Below, piece after piece: positions 36,124-38,059 of a stretch of 38,059 nucleotides of DNA. The notes beneath the pieces are model-generated. The model ran no database searches and had not been told where the DNA came from. It was given only the letters and a program-made list of their open reading frames with translations. Location: assembly GCA_018674655.1 (NCBI GenBank), contig JABGZQ010000044.1, positions 1 to 38,059 of the forward strand, written 5' to 3'. The position numbers were made by a program, and so were the translations under genes. Positions within the stretch are counted from its first letter, which is position 1. Each line of letters opens with the position of its first letter. The DNA comes from Fidelibacterota bacterium (lineage in GTDB: Bacteria > Fidelibacterota > Marinisomatia > Marinisomatales > TCS55).

Positions 36124-37296
36124 ATGACGAATCATAAAGATTGGAAATTCTCTACGAAGGCAATCCACATTGGTAATAAAGCAGACAAAGAATCTGGGTC
36201 TGTTTCACCCCCAATTCATTTAACATCGACATTTAAACAGGATGCGGTTGGACAAACCCGCGGGTTTGATTACTCCCGTGTATCCAACCCTACGCGCCAG
36301 CGATTAGAAGAAAACCTCGCATCCTTAGATAACGCTAAACATGCTATTTGTTTTAGCACTGGAATGGCTGCGACCACAGCTCTTTTTCAATTATTTGACT
36401 CAGGGGATCATATCCTCATTTCAAGGAATACATATGGAGGCACATATCGCATGTCCATGAATGTACTCCGGCGACAAGGGATAGAATTTGAATGGATTGA
36501 TACTCGAGATACGGAGAATGTAGAAAAACATATTCGTCCTAATACAAAACTGGTACATCTGGAGACTCCCACAAACCCGCTTTTAGAGTTATGTGATTTA
36601 ACCGCTATTTTAAACATTTGTAAAAAACACGACATTTTAATGAGTGTAGATAATACCTTTATGAGTCCTTATGGGCAGCGTCCATTAGAGTTAGGTGTAG
36701 ATGTAGTTATGCAAAGTTCAACTAAATCTCTATCAGGTCATTCAGATATTTTGGGAGGTGTATTAACCACCAATGATGACGAATTGGACGAACGGCTTCG
36801 ATTCTTACTGAAAGCGACGGGAGGCGTACCCAGCTCATTTGATAATTGGATCTTATTGAGATCTACAAAAACATTGGGGCTTCGGTATCAAAAATCTTCG
36901 GACAATGCAACCGAATTGGCCCATTGGTTGGCCGATCAGGATATTTTAGATCGTGTTATTTATCCGGGACTAAAAAACCATCCACAACATGAGATTGCAC
37001 TGAAGCAACAAAAAACACCAAATGGTGAGGTGATATTTGGCAATATGATCTCTATTGATGTAGGGACGATTGAAGCACGGGACCGTTTTCTAGAACGGCT
37101 AGACGTGTTTACTCTGGCCGAAAGTTTGGGCGGGGTAGAAAGCTTGGTTTGTGTTCCCTATGATATGACTCATGCTGCCATACCTGTAAAAGCTAAATTG
37201 GAATTGGGAATCACCGAGACTTTAATTCGATTATCAATAGGAATTGAAGATGTGGGAGATTTGAAGGCTGATCTCCAGAATGCATTAAAGGATTAA
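36124..37296 (+). CDS. Cys/Met metabolism PLP enzyme (cystathionine gamma-synthase or -lyase type)
   Basis: Fold-type I PLP enzyme of the trans-sulfuration family, 390 residues. FDYSRVSNPTRQRLEENLASLDNAKHAICFSTGMAA is the family start (key YSRxxNPTR and FSTGMAA). The PLP lysine is K201 in QSSTKSLSGHSDILGG, with SVDNTFMSP (D176) before it. Cystathionine gamma-synthase, beta/gamma-lyase and related O-acyl-homoserine sulfhydrylase share these features; I cannot separate them here. The gene lies 13 bases after secA with the same direction, perhaps read through from it. Confidence 0.9.
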   Translation: MTNHKDWKFSTKAIHIGNKADKESGSVSPPIHLTSTFKQDAVGQTRGFDYSRVSNPTRQRLEENLASLDNAKHAICFSTGMAATTALFQLFDSGDHILISRNTYGGTYRMSMNVLRRQGIEFEWIDTRDTENVEKHIRPNTKLVHLETPTNPLLELCDLTAILNICKKHDILMSVDNTFMSPYGQRPLELGVDVVMQSSTKSLSGHSDILGGVLTTNDDELDERLRFLLKATGGVPSSFDNWILLRSTKTLGLRYQKSSDNATELAHWLADQDILDRVIYPGLKNHPQHEIALKQQKTPNGEVIFGNMISIDVGTIEARDRFLERLDVFTLAESLGGVESLVCVPYDMTHAAIPVKAKLELGITETLIRLSIGIEDVGDLKADLQNALKD

Positions 37297-37373
37297 CTTA
37301 CTTTATCTATTTCGAAAATCTGGATTGGAATGGTAATTTCCCCAGCTTTTTTAACAAAGTAAAAAGTAATATT

Positions 37374-37455
37374 GCCGCGGTGGTGGAATTGGTAGACACG
37401 CTGGTCTTAGGAACCAGTATCGCAAGATGTGAAGGTTCGAGTCCTTTCCGCGGCA
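37374..37455 (+). tRNA. tRNA-Leu (anticodon UAG)
   Basis: A class II tRNA cloverleaf is readable. The acceptor stem GCCGCGG (37374-37380) pairs with CCGCGGC (37448-37454), discriminator A at 37455. The anticodon stem CTGGT/ACCAG encloses loop CTTAGGA with anticodon TAG (Leu CUA/CUN). A long variable arm with TCGCAAGATG is present and the T-loop is GGTTCGAGTCC. CCA is not encoded. Confidence 0.95.
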
Positions 37456-37474
37456 CAACACACTCGGGTTAAAA

Positions 37475-38059
37475 TTGGAAAAACAACAGGCAACAAACCA
37501 AGTACCAGAAAAAAAATCCGTCCTTCGGGTCGTGATCCACAGTTTCTTTGTGGTACCATTAATTATTGCTATTTTTTCTGTCATCATATTTTTAGTGGTA
37601 CGAATCATTACTTCTGAGCCCAACACAGCTCAAGATTATTTAGAAGATGTTAAAATTGGTGGATCCACGAAACGGTGGCAAGGTGCGTTCGAATTATCTA
37701 AAATTTTATCCAATCCCAAAATGATCCCAAAGGATGATCGGTTTATTTTAGAAATGATTTCGTCATTTGAATATGCTTCAAATGATAGGGACAGCCGTGT
37801 CCGACAATACTTGGCATTAGCGATGGGAGCGACGAAAGATTCTCGGTATGTACCAACTCTTTTGGCGTCGTTAGACAGTTCTGAACCTGAGATGATTATG
37901 GCATCGATACATGCATTAGGAAATATAGGCGACAATGCTGCGGTTCAATCCATCATTAATATATTAGATCATGGCGAAGCAAAGGTTCGCCTTCAAGCGG
38001 TTATTAGTTTGGGAAAAATTGGAGACAAGTCATCTATATCCAATTTAAAAGAAATGATG
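37475..38059 (+). CDS. membrane-anchored HEAT-repeat protein (3'-truncated by the window)
   Basis: At least 195 residues; the frame is open to the window end. A short basic N-terminus is followed by a membrane helix at about 20-45 (VVIHSFFVVPLIIAIFSVIIFLVV). Then KIGGSTKRWQGAFELSKIL and HEAT-like repeats (SRVRQYLALAMG, PEMIMASIHALGNIGD, AKVRLQAVISLGKIGD) follow. The TTG at 37475 is the likely start; a later GTG (37532) is possible but would cut into the membrane-helix region. HEAT scaffold proteins of this design are often next to ABC-transporter genes in FCB genomes; the next genes are not visible here. It starts 19 bases after the tRNA-Leu end. Confidence 0.78.
   Translation, partial: MEKQQATNQVPEKKSVLRVVIHSFFVVPLIIAIFSVIIFLVVRIITSEPNTAQDYLEDVKIGGSTKRWQGAFELSKILSNPKMIPKDDRFILEMISSFEYASNDRDSRVRQYLALAMGATKDSRYVPTLLASLDSSEPEMIMASIHALGNIGDNAAVQSIINILDHGEAKVRLQAVISLGKIGDKSSISNLKEMM

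Overview
This 38 kb window reads as one ordinary bacterial chromosome segment with low-to-moderate G+C. It has no phage, integrase, transposase, CRISPR array or rRNA. The gene content suggests the FCB superphylum, most plausibly a marine Marinimicrobia (SAR406)-like lineage: a DUF5916 outer-membrane protein, a large sortilin/BNR-repeat secreted protein, a TatT-type lipoprotein, a Bacteroidota-like His-rich ATP synthase subunit a, and a SecA without the zinc tail. The taxonomic assignment is inference from gene content only.

Layout. (1) 1-3133, minus strand: the threonine-to-glycine pathway, tdh and kbl, with an unexpected gene between them. That gene resembles the alpha-glutamyl/putrescinyl-thymine pyrophosphorylase / 5-hmU DNA kinase helical family. 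(2) 3167-4823, plus strand: an APC amino-acid permease with a readable promoter, followed by the C-terminal stump of an amidohydrolase. (3) 4842-6971: a CBM9-like/DUF5916 outer-membrane protein. (4) 7049-16895: a 14-gene co-directional block, parA-parB-M23 peptidase-bactofilin-atpI-small membrane protein-atpB-E-F-H-A-G-D-C. It ends at a strong intrinsic terminator (16926-16960), followed by a frameshifted remnant of a four-helix-bundle (S23/IVP) protein. (5) 17171-22532, plus strand: aspS, a protein-isoaspartate methyltransferase with a signal-like N-terminus, and a tight cluster of YegS-like lipid kinase, alpha/beta hydrolase, cupin and short nucleoside phosphorylase.

(6) 22569-27997, minus strand: a TatT-like lipoprotein, then DUF2953, GerW/YtfJ, a CBS-pair protein and a 1033-residue BNR-repeat secreted protein. 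(7) 28073-37296, plus strand: phoH, then thiolase, acyl-CoA dehydrogenase and branched-chain aminotransferase, running straight into nusB, secA and a cystathionine gamma-synthase/lyase-type gene. (8) 37374-38059: tRNA-Leu(UAG), followed after only 19 nt by a membrane-anchored HEAT-repeat protein that runs off the window.

The most interesting observation is region 1. An enzyme family known for attaching amino acids or amines to hydroxymethyl-pyrimidines in phage DNA is embedded, with overlapping ends, in the two-gene pathway that makes glycine. Next are the segregation/cell-shape/ATP-synthase supercluster, the unassigned lipid-kinase cluster, and the ytfI-ytfJ-like pair in an apparently non-sporulating genome.
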